In this document: positions 34,441-45,917 of the stretch, piece after piece
Layout: the number at the start of each line of letters is the position of its first letter
How positions within the stretch are numbered: position 1 is the first letter of the stretch
Assembly (NCBI RefSeq): GCF_030269685.1
Contig: NZ_BSTT01000001.1
Coordinates: 62,001 to 126,000, forward strand
DNA length: 64,000 nucleotides
Direction: 5' to 3'
DNA from: Actinomycetospora sp. NBRC 106378
Lineage (GTDB): Bacteria; Actinomycetota; Actinomycetes; Mycobacteriales; Pseudonocardiaceae
Notes under the pieces: model-generated
What the model was told of the DNA's origin: nothing
What the model saw: only the letters and a program-made list of their open reading frames with translations
The model's database searches: none
Translations under genes and position numbers: made by a program

Positions 34441-35324
34441 CGGACCGCCTCCAGACCCCACCGGACGGTCCAGGTCGCCCCGGGCTGCAGGACGACGAGG
34501 TCGGTGCCGGAGTTGAGGGCGTCCGGCGGGCAGGTCATCGGCTCGACCGCCACGGCCTTGCCCTCCCGCCCGAACGGGCTGGCGGGGGTGAAGGCCTGGA
34601 CCCAGCCGACGTTGCGGTCGCCCCAGAGGCGGGTCCCGGTGCCGTCGGGCGCCATCAGCTCGGCGAGCACGCCCGCGACGCCGGGGCGGACGCCGAAGCA
34701 CGTGTCGAGCTCGAGGTCGGCGACGCGGCGGGGGCGGCGCAGCGACTCCTCGTCGGTGACGTCGCGGGCGGGGCCGGTCGGGATCTGCCGGTCGTCGACG
34801 TCGAGCACGGTGGCGGTGGGGACCTGCAGGGTGCAGTCGCCGCTGGGGTGGTCGCCGACGCGCAGGTAGGGGTGGGTCCCGACCCCGGCGGGCACGTCGG
34901 CGTCGCCGGTGTTGGTGAGGACGTGGGTGACGGTGAGGCCGGCCGGCTCGACGGCGTAGGTGGTCTCCACGTGCAGCGGCTGCGGCCAGCCGTGCGCGGC
35001 CGGCACGTCGATCGCCAGGGTGACGCCGTCGTCGGTGTGCTCGACGACGGTCCACGGCTGCTTGCGGACGAGGCCGTGGATGGCGTTGCCGTTCGCGGGC
35101 TCGGTGACGTCGAGCTCGTGGGTGGTGCCGGCCCAGTCGAACCGCGCCCCCGCGGTGCGGTTGGGCCACGGGATGAGCACGCAGCCCGCGCCCATCGGCG
35201 GGTCGCCGTCGTAGGTCTCGACGTGGTGCGCGCCGTCGACGGTGAACGCGCGCAACCCGGCTCCGACGCCGGTGACGGTCGCGTGCGCACCGCCCGCGCG
35301 GATCTCGAACTCGCTCGGCGCCAT
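34437..35324 (-). CDS. Aldose 1-epimerase family protein (mutarotase)
   Basis: 295 residues. Sugar-binding motif LIPWPNRTAGARF (about residue 50), catalytic His in NAIHGLV (about 83), second His in GVGTHPYLR (about 150) and catalytic Glu in AVEPMT (about 263). It interconverts anomers of a sugar, feeding the overlapping sugar kinase gene. ATG 35324 lies 6 bases after TACGGT with no ribosome site, so a leaderless transcript is likely. The 358 bp upstream hold palindromes. Confidence 0.85.
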   Translation of the reverse strand: MAPSEFEIRAGGAHATVTGVGAGLRAFTVDGAHHVETYDGDPPMGAGCVLIPWPNRTAGARFDWAGTTHELDVTEPANGNAIHGLVRKQPWTVVEHTDDGVTLAIDVPAAHGWPQPLHVETTYAVEPAGLTVTHVLTNTGDADVPAGVGTHPYLRVGDHPSGDCTLQVPTATVLDVDDRQIPTGPARDVTDEESLRRPRRVADLELDTCFGVRPGVAGVLAELMAPDGTGTRLWGDRNVGWVQAFTPASPFGREGKAVAVEPMTCPPDALNSGTDLVVLQPGATWTVRWGLEAVR

Positions 35325-35390
35325 GGCGGCACCGTAGTGGGTCGCCCGGGCGGACGGGACGATCCACGCAACCGGTTGCCGTCCGGGCTG

Positions 35391-35449
35391 CCGCGAGGGG
35401 CACACCAGGCAGGCCCGCGCGCCTCTCGACCTGCTTCACGTGACCCTCG
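35391..35449. repeat. TCAGGCA-family palindromic element, degenerate copy
   Basis: CGAGGGGCAC (35394-35403) pairs with GTGACCCTCG (35440-35449) at 9 of 10 positions. The arm continues ACCAGGCAGG on the left, but the right side reads ACCTGCTTCAC, so inner pairing is partial. The sequence parallels the fuller copy 90 bp away. Confidence 0.6.
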
Positions 35450-35483
35450 GCGACACCGGGACGGGCTCCCCGGCCGCCGCCGA

Positions 35484-35545
35484 CCGCGAGGGGCACACCA
35501 GGCATGCCCGCGGCCGGTCGAGGCTGCCTGACGTGACCCTCGCGG
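35484..35545. repeat. TCAGGCA-family palindromic element, copy 2
   Basis: 21-bp arms (35484-35504 and 35525-35545) match at 18 positions; all three exceptions would be G-U or A-C pairs in RNA. The loop is 20 bases, the same as in the element at 7848-7907. The complement of its right arm equals the left arm of that element at 19 of 20 positions. Confidence 0.75.
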
Positions 35546-35642
35546 CGGCCCGGCCGTCGACTCCGGACGTCGGTGGACCCGACGTCGGGTGGACGTCCTC
35601 GACGGACGCGCGGTCCGGGAGAGCGGCGTTCCTGCCACTGGC

Positions 35643-35667
35643 TGACAGCAACGACGCTTTCCTGCCA
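35643..35667. repeat. Half copy of the palindrome found at 27059-27117
   Basis: 25 bases, beginning TGACAGCAACGACGC and ending TTTCCTGCCA, are identical to 27091-27115. The complementary left arm is missing; instead TTCCTGCCA is repeated directly at 35629-35637. It lies 16 bases after the stop of the ABC exporter gene. Confidence 0.75.
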
Positions 35668-35682
35668 TGGAGGAGGGGCCGG

Positions 35683-37461
35683 CTACGCCGCCGTCAGCTC
35701 GGCGTACCGGCCGTGCTCCGACACGAGGTCGGTGTGGGTGCCGGACTCGATCACGCGGCCGTGGTCGAGGACCGCGATCCGGTCGGCGTCGCGGACCGTC
35801 GAGAGGCGGTGGGCGATCGTCAGGGTGGTGCGGCCGACGGCGAGAGCGTCGAACGCCTCCTGGACGGCCCGTTCGGTCGCGGTGTCGAGCGCCGAGGTGG
35901 CCTCGTCGAGCACGAGGATCCGCGGGTTGCGGAGCAGGGTGCGGGCGATGGCCAGGCGCTGGCGCTCACCACCGGAGAAGCGGTGTCCGCGCGGCCCGAC
36001 GACGGTGTCGTAGCCCTCGGACAGCGCCTCGATCACGTGGTGGACCTGGGCGGCACGGGTGGCGGCGAGGATCTCCTCGTCGGTCGCGTCGGGCTTGGCG
36101 TAGCGCAGGTTGTCCATGACGGTCGCGTGGAGCAGGTAGGTCTCCTGGCTGACGACGCCGACGATGGCGGCGAGGTCGTCCAGGCGCAGGTCGCGCAGGT
36201 CGACGCCGTCGATCGTGATGCGGCCGGCGTCGGGGTCGTGCAGGCGGGCGACCAGCGCGCCGAGCGTCGACTTGCCCGAACCGGTCTCCCCCACCAGCGC
36301 CAGGGTGGTCCCGGCGGGGATGTCGAGCGAGACGTCGTCCAGCGCCGGACGGTCGGAGCCGGGGTAGGTGAAGGTGACGCCCTCCAGCCGGAGGTCGCCG
36401 CGCGGCGTGGGCAGGTCCACCGGGTGCTCCGGCTCCTCGACCTCGATCCGCGTGTCCTGGTACTCGAAGATGCGGGCGAACAGCGCCAGCGAGGCCGACA
36501 CCGACACCCCGACGTCGAGCAGGGAGGACAGCGGTCGGAAGACACCGGCCTGCAGCGAGGTGAACGCGACGAGCGTGCCGATGGACAGGGCTCCGGCGGT
36601 CCACGGCAGCCCGGCGCCGAGGTAGATCAGGGCGGGGATCGCCGCGAAGACGATCGACATCGTCGCCATGACCCAGCGGCCCGCCAGCTGCGAGCGCAGC
36701 TCGAGGTCGGTGAGGCGCAGTGACGAGTCGGTGAACCGGGAGACGAGCGCGTCGCCGGTGCCGAGCGTGCGGGAGAGGCGGACGCCGTCGATCGACAGGC
36801 CCTCCTCGATGGTGACGTTGAGGTCGGCGAGCTCGCGCTGGCGCTGCGCGGTGATGGTGCGCCGCAGCCGGGCGACGCGCCGCGAGAGCAGCACGGCCGG
36901 GGGCAGCACCAGCAGCGTCACGAGCGAGAGCTGCCAGGACAGGGCGACCATCGCGACCCCGGAGGCGATCACCGTCGTCAGGTTGGCGGCGATGGACGTG
37001 GCGGTGGAGGTGACGACGGACTGCATGCCGCCGATGTCGTTGGTGATCCGCGACTGCACCTCGCCGGTGCGGGTGCGGGTGAAGAAACCGAGCGACAGGC
37101 GCTGCAGGTGGGAGAACACGTCGGTGCGCAGCGTGTGCATGACGCGCTGGCCGATCTTCGTGGAGATCCAGGTCTGGACGACGCCGAACGCGGCGGTCAC
37201 GGCGGCGACCACGACCATCCCGACGACGAGCCACACCAGCAGCCGCAGGTCGCGCTGCGGCAGCGCGACGTCGATGACCTCGCGCAGCAGGAACGGCTGG
37301 GCCAGCCCGACGATCGACGACGCGACGATCACGGCGACGACGACGGCCAGGGACCAGCGGTAGGGGGCGAACAGCCGGGCGATCCGGCGCAGCGAGACCT
37401 GCTTGGCCTGCTCGCGGTCGCGGCGACGCTGTTCAGCGGAGACTTCGGAAGGGCGGGGCAA
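35683..37461 (-). CDS. ABC exporter, fused permease and ATPase
   Basis: 592 residues. Six-helix type IV permease domain (about 35-315), then an ATPase domain: Walker A GETGSGKST (about 382), Q-loop VSQETY, signature FSGGERQRLA (about 484), Walker B ILVLDEATSALD (about 505), H-loop AHRLS. This is the homodimeric or heterodimeric multidrug/lipid exporter architecture (MsbA/BmrA-like). The start is TTG 37461, supported by AGGAGG 6 bases upstream. The divergent MarR gene and the palindromes between them suggest drug-inducible repression. Confidence 0.92.
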   Translation of the reverse strand: MPRPSEVSAEQRRRDREQAKQVSLRRIARLFAPYRWSLAVVVAVIVASSIVGLAQPFLLREVIDVALPQRDLRLLVWLVVGMVVVAAVTAAFGVVQTWISTKIGQRVMHTLRTDVFSHLQRLSLGFFTRTRTGEVQSRITNDIGGMQSVVTSTATSIAANLTTVIASGVAMVALSWQLSLVTLLVLPPAVLLSRRVARLRRTITAQRQRELADLNVTIEEGLSIDGVRLSRTLGTGDALVSRFTDSSLRLTDLELRSQLAGRWVMATMSIVFAAIPALIYLGAGLPWTAGALSIGTLVAFTSLQAGVFRPLSSLLDVGVSVSASLALFARIFEYQDTRIEVEEPEHPVDLPTPRGDLRLEGVTFTYPGSDRPALDDVSLDIPAGTTLALVGETGSGKSTLGALVARLHDPDAGRITIDGVDLRDLRLDDLAAIVGVVSQETYLLHATVMDNLRYAKPDATDEEILAATRAAQVHHVIEALSEGYDTVVGPRGHRFSGGERQRLAIARTLLRNPRILVLDEATSALDTATERAVQEAFDALAVGRTTLTIAHRLSTVRDADRIAVLDHGRVIESGTHTDLVSEHGRYAELTAA

Positions 37462-37491
37462 GAAGCGCCTCCTGGGATCGTGGGACTTTGC

Positions 37492-37512
37492 TGAGGTTAC
37501 CTCATGATGAGG
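37492..37512. promoter_or_regulatory. Two overlapping palindromes, candidate MarR operator
   Basis: TGAGGTTACCTCA (37492-37504) and CCTCATGATGAGG (37500-37512) are both perfect 13-bp palindromes that share CCTCA. They lie between the ABC exporter and the MarR gene, 20 bases upstream of the MarR -10 hexamer, and could bind two dimers side by side. Confidence 0.6.
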
Positions 37513-37543
37513 CTACAACAGCATTCCGCGCTAGGGTGTTCCC

Positions 37544-37972
37544 GTGGAGCACGACGAACCCACCTCCGTGAGCGACCTGTTCTGGGCCGTGGCCCGCCGC
37601 CTGCGCCACACCTCCCGCGAGACCCTCGCGCCGTGGGACGTGAACCCCTCCCAGTTGCGCGCCCTCGGCGTGCTGATGCGCCACGGGTCCGCCCGCCCGG
37701 GGGCGCTCGCGAAGCACCTCGGGATCGCACCGCGCAGCGCGACCGAGGTGGTCGACGCCCTGGAGGAACGCGGCCTCGTGCAGCGCGAGACCGATCCCGA
37801 CGACCGCCGCGCCACCCTCGTCGTCGTCACCGACCAGGGCCGGGAGCTGGGCCGCGCGGTCCGGGCGGCGCGTGCCGCCGAGGCCGACCGGGTGTTCGAG
37901 GGCCTCCCGGACAGCGACCGGACGGAGCTGGAACGGCTGCTGCGTCAGGTGCTGGAGCGGCTCGACGCCTGA
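37544..37972 (+). CDS. MarR-family transcriptional regulator
   Basis: 142 residues, winged helix: recognition region ALAKHLGIAPRSATEVVDAL (about 54-73) and wing ETDPDDRRATLVVVT (about 81-95). Long helices at both ends form the dimer. Such repressors release DNA on binding phenolic compounds or drugs. GTG 37544 lies 6 bases after TAGGGT (37532-37537), a leaderless arrangement. It is divergent from an ABC exporter with palindromic operators between, so it probably controls that exporter. The 3' end overlaps the convergent phosphotransferase gene by 28 bp. Confidence 0.88.
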   Translation: MEHDEPTSVSDLFWAVARRLRHTSRETLAPWDVNPSQLRALGVLMRHGSARPGALAKHLGIAPRSATEVVDALEERGLVQRETDPDDRRATLVVVTDQGRELGRAVRAARAAEADRVFEGLPDSDRTELERLLRQVLERLDA

Positions 37973-38877
37973 GCTCGCCACGTCCCGACCAGCGGGACGA
38001 TGCCGTCCACCAGCTCCGCCGGCGCCCGGTCGGCGAGCCCGAGGCAGCACACGACCTGCAGCCAGCGGGCCGACTCACACAGGGCGAGCAGCTCCCGGTC
38101 GGCGGGACGACCGCCGCGCAGGACGGTGGCCTGGTCGTAGCCCGACGCGAGGCCGGTCAGCGCCAGGTCCCACTCGATCGGCCCGAGACACGCGTGCTCG
38201 AGGTCGGTGACGACGGGTCCGTCCGTGGTCGTGAGGACGTTGTGCGTGGGCGCGTCGCCATGGATCGGCTGGATCGCCGCGTGCGGGAAGGCCGCCGCGA
38301 ACCGTTCGGGCGAGCCGAACACCGCGTCGATCCGCGCGTGCTCACGGCGCGCCAGCGCGAGGTCGTCCGGGGACAGCAGCTCGGGGTGCCCGACGAGGAG
38401 GTCGAGCATCTCGGGCTCCCAGTCGTCCCAGAAGACCAGGAAGGGCAGGTCCACCTCGACCGCGCGGAGCGCCCTGTGCAGGTCGGCGACGTAGCCGGCC
38501 GGATCGTCCAGCTCCGCGTCCACCGTCTCCACGAACTCCCACGCCGTCATGACGAGGCCGTCGCGCTCCAGCGGGACCGCGGGCAGCAGCGGCGAGGGAC
38601 CTGTCGTCGGGAACCCGGCCTCGCGCAGCGCGACGGAGACCGCGAGCTCGTTCCGTCGCTCCGCGAGGGTGCGCGCCGGATCCGCCTGCCGGGATGGCGG
38701 CAGCACCGTCGGAATCCGCATGACGACAGGCGCGGGCGCGAGGTGCACGACGACGGAGAAGAGGTCGTGCAGGACGACCGGCGCCTCGACGTGGATGCCG
38801 TGCTCGCCCGCGAGCGCGTGCGCCGCGGCCACCGCCCGCTCGGTCCGCGCGGCCCGTGCCGCCTCGTCGATCGCCAC
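37945..38877 (-). CDS. Aminoglycoside-phosphotransferase-family kinase
   Basis: 310 residues of the APH/choline-kinase fold. The catalytic loop is IHGDAPTHNVL (Brenner motif H-G-D-x-x-x-x-N, about residue 205), followed by the metal-binding segment DLEHACLGP in place of the usual DFD/DWE. The N-terminal nucleotide-binding lobe is weakly conserved. It probably phosphorylates a small molecule; drug resistance is not implied by sequence alone. The start is GTG 38877 with GGGAG about 9 bases upstream. The end is antisense to the MarR 3' end. Confidence 0.82.
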   Translation of the reverse strand: MAIDEAARAARTERAVAAAHALAGEHGIHVEAPVVLHDLFSVVVHLAPAPVVMRIPTVLPPSRQADPARTLAERRNELAVSVALREAGFPTTGPSPLLPAVPLERDGLVMTAWEFVETVDAELDDPAGYVADLHRALRAVEVDLPFLVFWDDWEPEMLDLLVGHPELLSPDDLALARREHARIDAVFGSPERFAAAFPHAAIQPIHGDAPTHNVLTTTDGPVVTDLEHACLGPIEWDLALTGLASGYDQATVLRGGRPADRELLALCESARWLQVVCCLGLADRAPAELVDGIVPLVGTWRAQASSRSST

Positions 38878-38897
38878 GCGACCACGCTCCCACGACG

Positions 38898-39926
38898 TCA
38901 GGTCGGGACCGGCAACCGTCCGTCCACGGTGAACTCGCCGCCGTCGCGTTCGGCGAGCACCGACCCGTCGGCGGCGTCGAAGCGGTCACCGAGGGCCTCG
39001 AAGTCCTCCGGGTCGGGGTCGTCCGTGGCGCCGTCGTGCGTGACGACGATCCGGGCCTCGGCGCCGCGGCGGACGATCGTGACGTGGCACGTGGTGGCGT
39101 CCGTGTGGCGCGCCGCGTGCCCGACCGCGACCTGCAGGAGCGCCGCGAACAGGGTGTCGACCTCCTCGGGCAGGTCCACGTCCTCGCCCAGCACCGACAG
39201 GTCGACCCCGGCGGCGGCGAGCTCGGCGCGCGCGGTGCCCAGCCCGACGGCCAGCGCCGGCCGGTCGGGTGGGTCGGCCGCCGGCTCCTCGTCCGGCTCC
39301 CCCGGCTCCTCGGGGGCCGGCTTCTCCTCCGGTTCCTCGTCCGCCTTCTCGTCCTCCGCGACCACCGGGGCCTCGGGCGGCGAGCCCTCGACCAGGGGGT
39401 CCCCGGCCACCCGGTCCACCGTCCGGACCGGCGTCAGCGCCCACAGCCGCGTCAGGCCGTGGACCACCAGGCCCGTGACGAGCGTGCCGACGGCGGAGGT
39501 GAGGACCGCCAGCCACGACGCGCCCGCGAGCGCCACGAGCACGCCGACCGACACGACCACCACCGCGAGACCGGCGAGCCCGGCCCGCGGCGGCAGCAGG
39601 ACGAGCAGGCTCCCCGCGAGGAACCCGGCGAACCCGATCCACCCCACGCTCAGCGCGACGACGGGTACGTAGACGAGGCAGGCGAGCGCGAGCAGCGCGA
39701 GGGCGGTCCCCTCCCGGCTGCGCCGGACGCCCGGGCGGCTGACGTACCCGAGCTGGACGGCGACGACGCCGAGTGTGAGCACCGCGCCCAGCAGCACCCC
39801 GACGACGTTCAGCCCCGGCGCGACCGCGGCGTAGGCGAGCAGCGCGTACCCGACGAGGACGGTGCCGACGAGGACGGTGCCGACGAGCGCGGTACCGGAG
39901 CGGTCGGACGCGGTCGGGGTCGTCAC
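38898..39926 (-). CDS. Membrane protein with degenerate histidine-kinase-type ATPase domain
   Basis: 342 residues. About five membrane helices occupy residues 12-150. An acidic Glu/Pro/Asp-rich linker follows (about 185-220), and a C-terminal domain (about 225-342) has a segment LLQVAVGHAARHTDATTCHV and VVTHDGA that echo the N and G1 boxes of DesK-type sensor kinases. The phosphorylated His helix is absent and the remaining ATP-binding boxes are not recognisable. It may bind ligand or partners without kinase activity. GTG 39926 lies 7 bases after TACCCT. The first helix is encoded by 15-bp tandem repeats (VLVGT units). Confidence 0.6.
   Translation of the reverse strand: MTTPTASDRSGTALVGTVLVGTVLVGYALLAYAAVAPGLNVVGVLLGAVLTLGVVAVQLGYVSRPGVRRSREGTALALLALACLVYVPVVALSVGWIGFAGFLAGSLLVLLPPRAGLAGLAVVVVSVGVLVALAGASWLAVLTSAVGTLVTGLVVHGLTRLWALTPVRTVDRVAGDPLVEGSPPEAPVVAEDEKADEEPEEKPAPEEPGEPDEEPAADPPDRPALAVGLGTARAELAAAGVDLSVLGEDVDLPEEVDTLFAALLQVAVGHAARHTDATTCHVTIVRRGAEARIVVTHDGATDDPDPEDFEALGDRFDAADGSVLAERDGGEFTVDGRLPVPT
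39850..39894. repeat. 15-bp tandem repeat within a coding sequence
   Basis: Nearly three copies of a unit CCGACGAGGACGGTG encode repeated VLVGT residues in the first membrane helix of the ATPase-like protein. The third copy has diverged. Copy-number change here would alter helix length in steps of five residues. Confidence 0.6.
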
Positions 39927-39951
39927 CCGGCGGAGGGTACGGCCCCGGCCG

Positions 39952-41256
39952 CTACGCCTGGCTCGCCGGAGCGTCCGACGGCGCGCCCGCGACCGGCGCC
40001 CGGTAGCGCCAGAACGCCGGGAAGGCGAGGACCACCGCGAGCATCCCGACGACGACGGCAGCTCCACCGAGTGCCGTGGCGGGGCCGGTCCCGATCGCGT
40101 CGGCGGCCCAGCCGTGCCACAGATCGGCGACCCGCGGTCCACCCGCCACGACCACCACGAAGACGCCCTGCATCCGGCCGCGCATCTCGTCGGTGGCGAC
40201 GGTCTGCAGCATCGTCGACCGGAACACCGAGCTGACCAGGTCCGCCGCTCCGGCGGCCGCGAGGAGCAGCACCGCGAGCCAGAGGATCGAGGTGAGGCCG
40301 GCCAGGCCGACGCCGACCCCCCACAGGCACACCGCGATCGTCACCGCGACGCCCTGGCGCGCGATGCCGTGCAGCCGCCCGGAGAGCAGGCCGCCCAGCG
40401 CGGCGCCGCCGGCGATCGACGCCGACAGCAGCCCGTAGGCGGGCCCACCGCCGTAGGTCTCGACGGCCGCCTCCGGGAACACCGCGCGCGGCATCCCGAA
40501 GCTCATCGCCACGAGGTCGGCGAGGAAGCTGACCAGGAGCACCTTGGACATCGCGGCGTACCGGAAGCCGTCGACCACCGACCGCAGCCCGGCGCTCGTC
40601 CGGATCGCGTGCAGCACCCCGCGGAGCCCGCCCTCGGCGTCGTCCGCGACGGGCAGACGGGGGAGCCGGTAGGCCGCCCAGATCGAGACGGTCAGGCAGA
40701 CCGTGTCGACGAGGTAGAGCACGCCGACGTCGATGAACGCCAGGGCGACCCCGCCGACCAGCGGGCCGGCGAAGGCCCCCAGCTGCTGGACGGTGAACCA
40801 CAGCGTGTTGGCCGCGGGCAGCTGGTCGAGCGGCAGGATGCGTGGCAGGACGGCGGACCGGGTCGGTTGGTTCACCGCGAGGCACGCGGTCTGCACCGCG
40901 AAGATCACCAGGACCGTCCACGGCCCCCCGATGTGGGTCAGGGCGCTCACCCCGAGCAGCGCCGAGGTCACCGCGATCCCGACGCCGGAGACCACGAGCA
41001 GCATCCGGCGGTCCACGGCGTCGGCGATCGCGCCGCCCCAGAGGCCGAACACCACGAGGGGGACCAGGCCGAACAGACCGGTCAGCCCCACCCAGGCCGA
41101 CGAACCCGTCATCTCGTAGAGCTGGAACGGCACCGCGACCACGGTCAGCTGGGCACCGACGACGGTCACCACACCGGCCGTCCAGAGCCGACGGAAGGCA
41201 GGCGTCCTCAGCGGGGTCGTGTCGGCGAGCAGGCCGCGCCGTGGTCGTTCGCTCAC
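39952..41256 (-). CDS. MFS transporter (EntS-like group)
   Basis: 434 residues, twelve membrane helices, with the loop 2-3 motif GGAIADAVDRRMLL (about 74-87) and NQPTRSAVLPRILP (about 130) typical of the MFS_3 / EntS-like exporters. Substrate unknown; relatives export siderophores, macrolides or other small molecules. GTG 41256 lies 6 bases after TACGAT (complement of 41263-41268), so it is probably leaderless. It precedes the membrane ATPase-like gene by 25 bases, but that gene has its own -10 hexamer. Confidence 0.88.
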   Translation of the reverse strand: MSERPRRGLLADTTPLRTPAFRRLWTAGVVTVVGAQLTVVAVPFQLYEMTGSSAWVGLTGLFGLVPLVVFGLWGGAIADAVDRRMLLVVSGVGIAVTSALLGVSALTHIGGPWTVLVIFAVQTACLAVNQPTRSAVLPRILPLDQLPAANTLWFTVQQLGAFAGPLVGGVALAFIDVGVLYLVDTVCLTVSIWAAYRLPRLPVADDAEGGLRGVLHAIRTSAGLRSVVDGFRYAAMSKVLLVSFLADLVAMSFGMPRAVFPEAAVETYGGGPAYGLLSASIAGGAALGGLLSGRLHGIARQGVAVTIAVCLWGVGVGLAGLTSILWLAVLLLAAAGAADLVSSVFRSTMLQTVATDEMRGRMQGVFVVVVAGGPRVADLWHGWAADAIGTGPATALGGAAVVVGMLAVVLAFPAFWRYRAPVAGAPSDAPASQA

Positions 41257-41269
41257 CGAACGATCGTAA

Positions 41270-44209
<2,940 letters not shown>

Positions 44210-44318
44210 CCGAGCTCGACCCGGTCGGGGTGGAACGGTCGGCGCGCCTCCCTCGACCGGGGCAGGCGCTCGCCTAGCGTCGTCGAGGGACGTGCAGGGC
44301 TAACCGGGGAGGCCGATC

Positions 44319-45263
44319 ATGCGCGAACTCCGGGTCGTGGGCCTGGGTGACGACACGTCGACGGTGATCCTCGAGGATCCGATCCGCCACGAGCGGTTCA
44401 CCATCCCCTCCGACGAGCGGCTCCGGGCCGCCGCGCGGGGCGACGTGCGGCGGCTGGGCCAGATGGAGATCGAGACGACGTCGCCGCTGCGGCCGCGGGA
44501 CATCCAGGCGCGGATCCGCAGCGGGGAGACGGTCGCCGACCTGGCGTCCGGAGCGGGGGTCCCGGCCGCGCACGTCGAGCGGTTCGCCTACCCGGTGCTG
44601 CTCGAGCGGGCCCGGGTCGCGGAGATCGCGCGGCGGGCGCACCACGTGCCGCCGGAGGGACCCGCCGACCCGCGCACGCTCGGCGAGACGATCAACGCGG
44701 TGCTCTCCGGCCGCGGGCAGGACGCGTCCGACGCCACGTGGGACGCGTGGAAGGGCGAGGACGGGCGCTGGGTCGTGGCCATGTCGTGGCGCACCGGCCA
44801 CTCCGACCACCTCGCCCACTGGACCTACACCCCCGGGGCGTCCGGGGGGGCCGTCCAGCCGCGCGACGAGTCGGCGCGCGACGTCATGGGTCTGGCCCCC
44901 GCGCCCGGACCGCGACGCGCGGACGGCAGCGCCGCCCGACCCGCCGTCGGGAACCCGGAGAGCTCCGAGGAGCAGGAACAGCCGGAGCAGCAGGAGGAGT
45001 CCGCCGTCGCCGTCGGCGGGGGTCCCGCCCCACGCCCGAACGCCGCCACTCGGCCTCCCGGTGGGTCCCGGAGCCGTGGCTCGCGCGCGGTCCCCGACCA
45101 GCGGGCCCCGGAGCGGCCCCGCTCGGCGCGCCCGCGGGAGACCCCGCGCACCGACCCGGGTCGTGACGACGGCGGAGGGGGGCCGAAGGGGCGGCAGAAG
45201 TCGCACCCGATCGTCCCCTCGTGGGAGGACGTCCTGCTCGGGGTGCGCTCACCCCGCGGCTGA
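44319..45263 (+). CDS. sepH: Septation protein SepH
   Basis: 314 residues. The N-terminal domain (1-170) matches DUF3071/SepH: MRELRVVGLGDDTSTVILED, then a helix-turn-helix (IRSGETVADLASGAGVPAAH, about 67-86). The C-terminal half is disordered and rich in Pro, Glu, Gln and Arg, ending in VPSWEDVLLGVRSP, the conserved tail. SepH stimulates FtsZ assembly during septation in actinobacteria. ATG 44319 has GGGGAGG 6 bases upstream. It overlaps the convergent DUF2537 gene by 15 bp, an arrangement close to the mycobacterial locus. Confidence 0.92.
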   Translation: MRELRVVGLGDDTSTVILEDPIRHERFTIPSDERLRAAARGDVRRLGQMEIETTSPLRPRDIQARIRSGETVADLASGAGVPAAHVERFAYPVLLERARVAEIARRAHHVPPEGPADPRTLGETINAVLSGRGQDASDATWDAWKGEDGRWVVAMSWRTGHSDHLAHWTYTPGASGGAVQPRDESARDVMGLAPAPGPRRADGSAARPAVGNPESSEEQEQPEQQEESAVAVGGGPAPRPNAATRPPGGSRSRGSRAVPDQRAPERPRSARPRETPRTDPGRDDGGGGPKGRQKSHPIVPSWEDVLLGVRSPRG

Positions 45264-45917
45264 GGCCGCGACCAGCAACGGCACCACCGCCAGGCCCATC
45301 CCGACGAAGGACCCCCACACCGCCCACCGCCAGGTGGGCACCGTGCGGTTGAGCCACAGGGCGGGCACGAGCCCGGCGACGACCACCAGGTCGATGAGCA
45401 CCCCGAACCAGCCGAGCCCGGCGACGAGCGGCAGCGCGAGGGTCAGGTTCGCCGCCAGCACGAGACCCGCGACGATCGCCGCGAGGGTCAGGCCGGTCGC
45501 CCACGGCGTGGGCTCGGTGAAGACGGTGGAGACGGTCCCGGGGAGCCGCCGACCCCGACGCCGGGCCGGGAGCGGCACCGCGGGCAGGCGCGGCGCCGTG
45601 GCCACCGCCCGCAACGGGATGCGCAGGCCGCTGACCGGGTCCCGGTAGTCGACCGGGCGCCGCAGCACCACCGACACCCGCGCGGCGAGGTGCCGCCCCG
45701 TGCGGCTGACGCGGACGCCCTCCGAGGAGCGCGGGCCCGCCCCCGAGCGCTCCCACGCATCGGCGGCGCGCGCCCAGTCGTCGAGGTCCGCCACGAGGTC
45801 GGGCGGGAGGTCCGCCCCCGGCGCGTAGTGCCCCCAGCCCTCGTCCGCGGCCGCCCCGACGGGGTGGCCGCCGACCAGGGCGCGCCCACGACGGGCCCCG
45901 ACCTCGAGGAGGCTCAC
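45249..45917 (-). CDS. DUF2537-like membrane protein
   Basis: 222 residues. A soluble N-terminal part (about 1-120) with VSLLEVGARRGRALVGGHPV is followed by three or four membrane helices (about 135-220). Position next to a SpoU methyltransferase and sepH matches the mycobacterial DUF2537 gene, which is the main basis for the name. Function unknown. GTG 45917 overlaps the methyltransferase stop (GTGA), so the two are coupled. Confidence 0.72.
   Translation of the reverse strand: MSLLEVGARRGRALVGGHPVGAAADEGWGHYAPGADLPPDLVADLDDWARAADAWERSGAGPRSSEGVRVSRTGRHLAARVSVVLRRPVDYRDPVSGLRIPLRAVATAPRLPAVPLPARRRGRRLPGTVSTVFTEPTPWATGLTLAAIVAGLVLAANLTLALPLVAGLGWFGVLIDLVVVAGLVPALWLNRTVPTWRWAVWGSFVGMGLAVVPLLVAASAAG

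Larger units (their letters stand above)
35325..35682. other. 358-bp intergenic region made largely of palindromic elements
   Basis: No gene seen. Besides the aldose epimerase promoter it holds two TCAGGCA-family palindromes (35391-35449 and 35484-35545), a GACGTC-rich stretch (35566-35596) and a half copy of the palindrome found inside the cyclotransferase-like gene (35643-35667). Confidence 0.65.

Noticed and set aside
35566-35596. GACGTC-rich stretch in the palindrome-containing gap
   Set aside because: Short overlapping repeats without a consistent unit; not enough to call an element.
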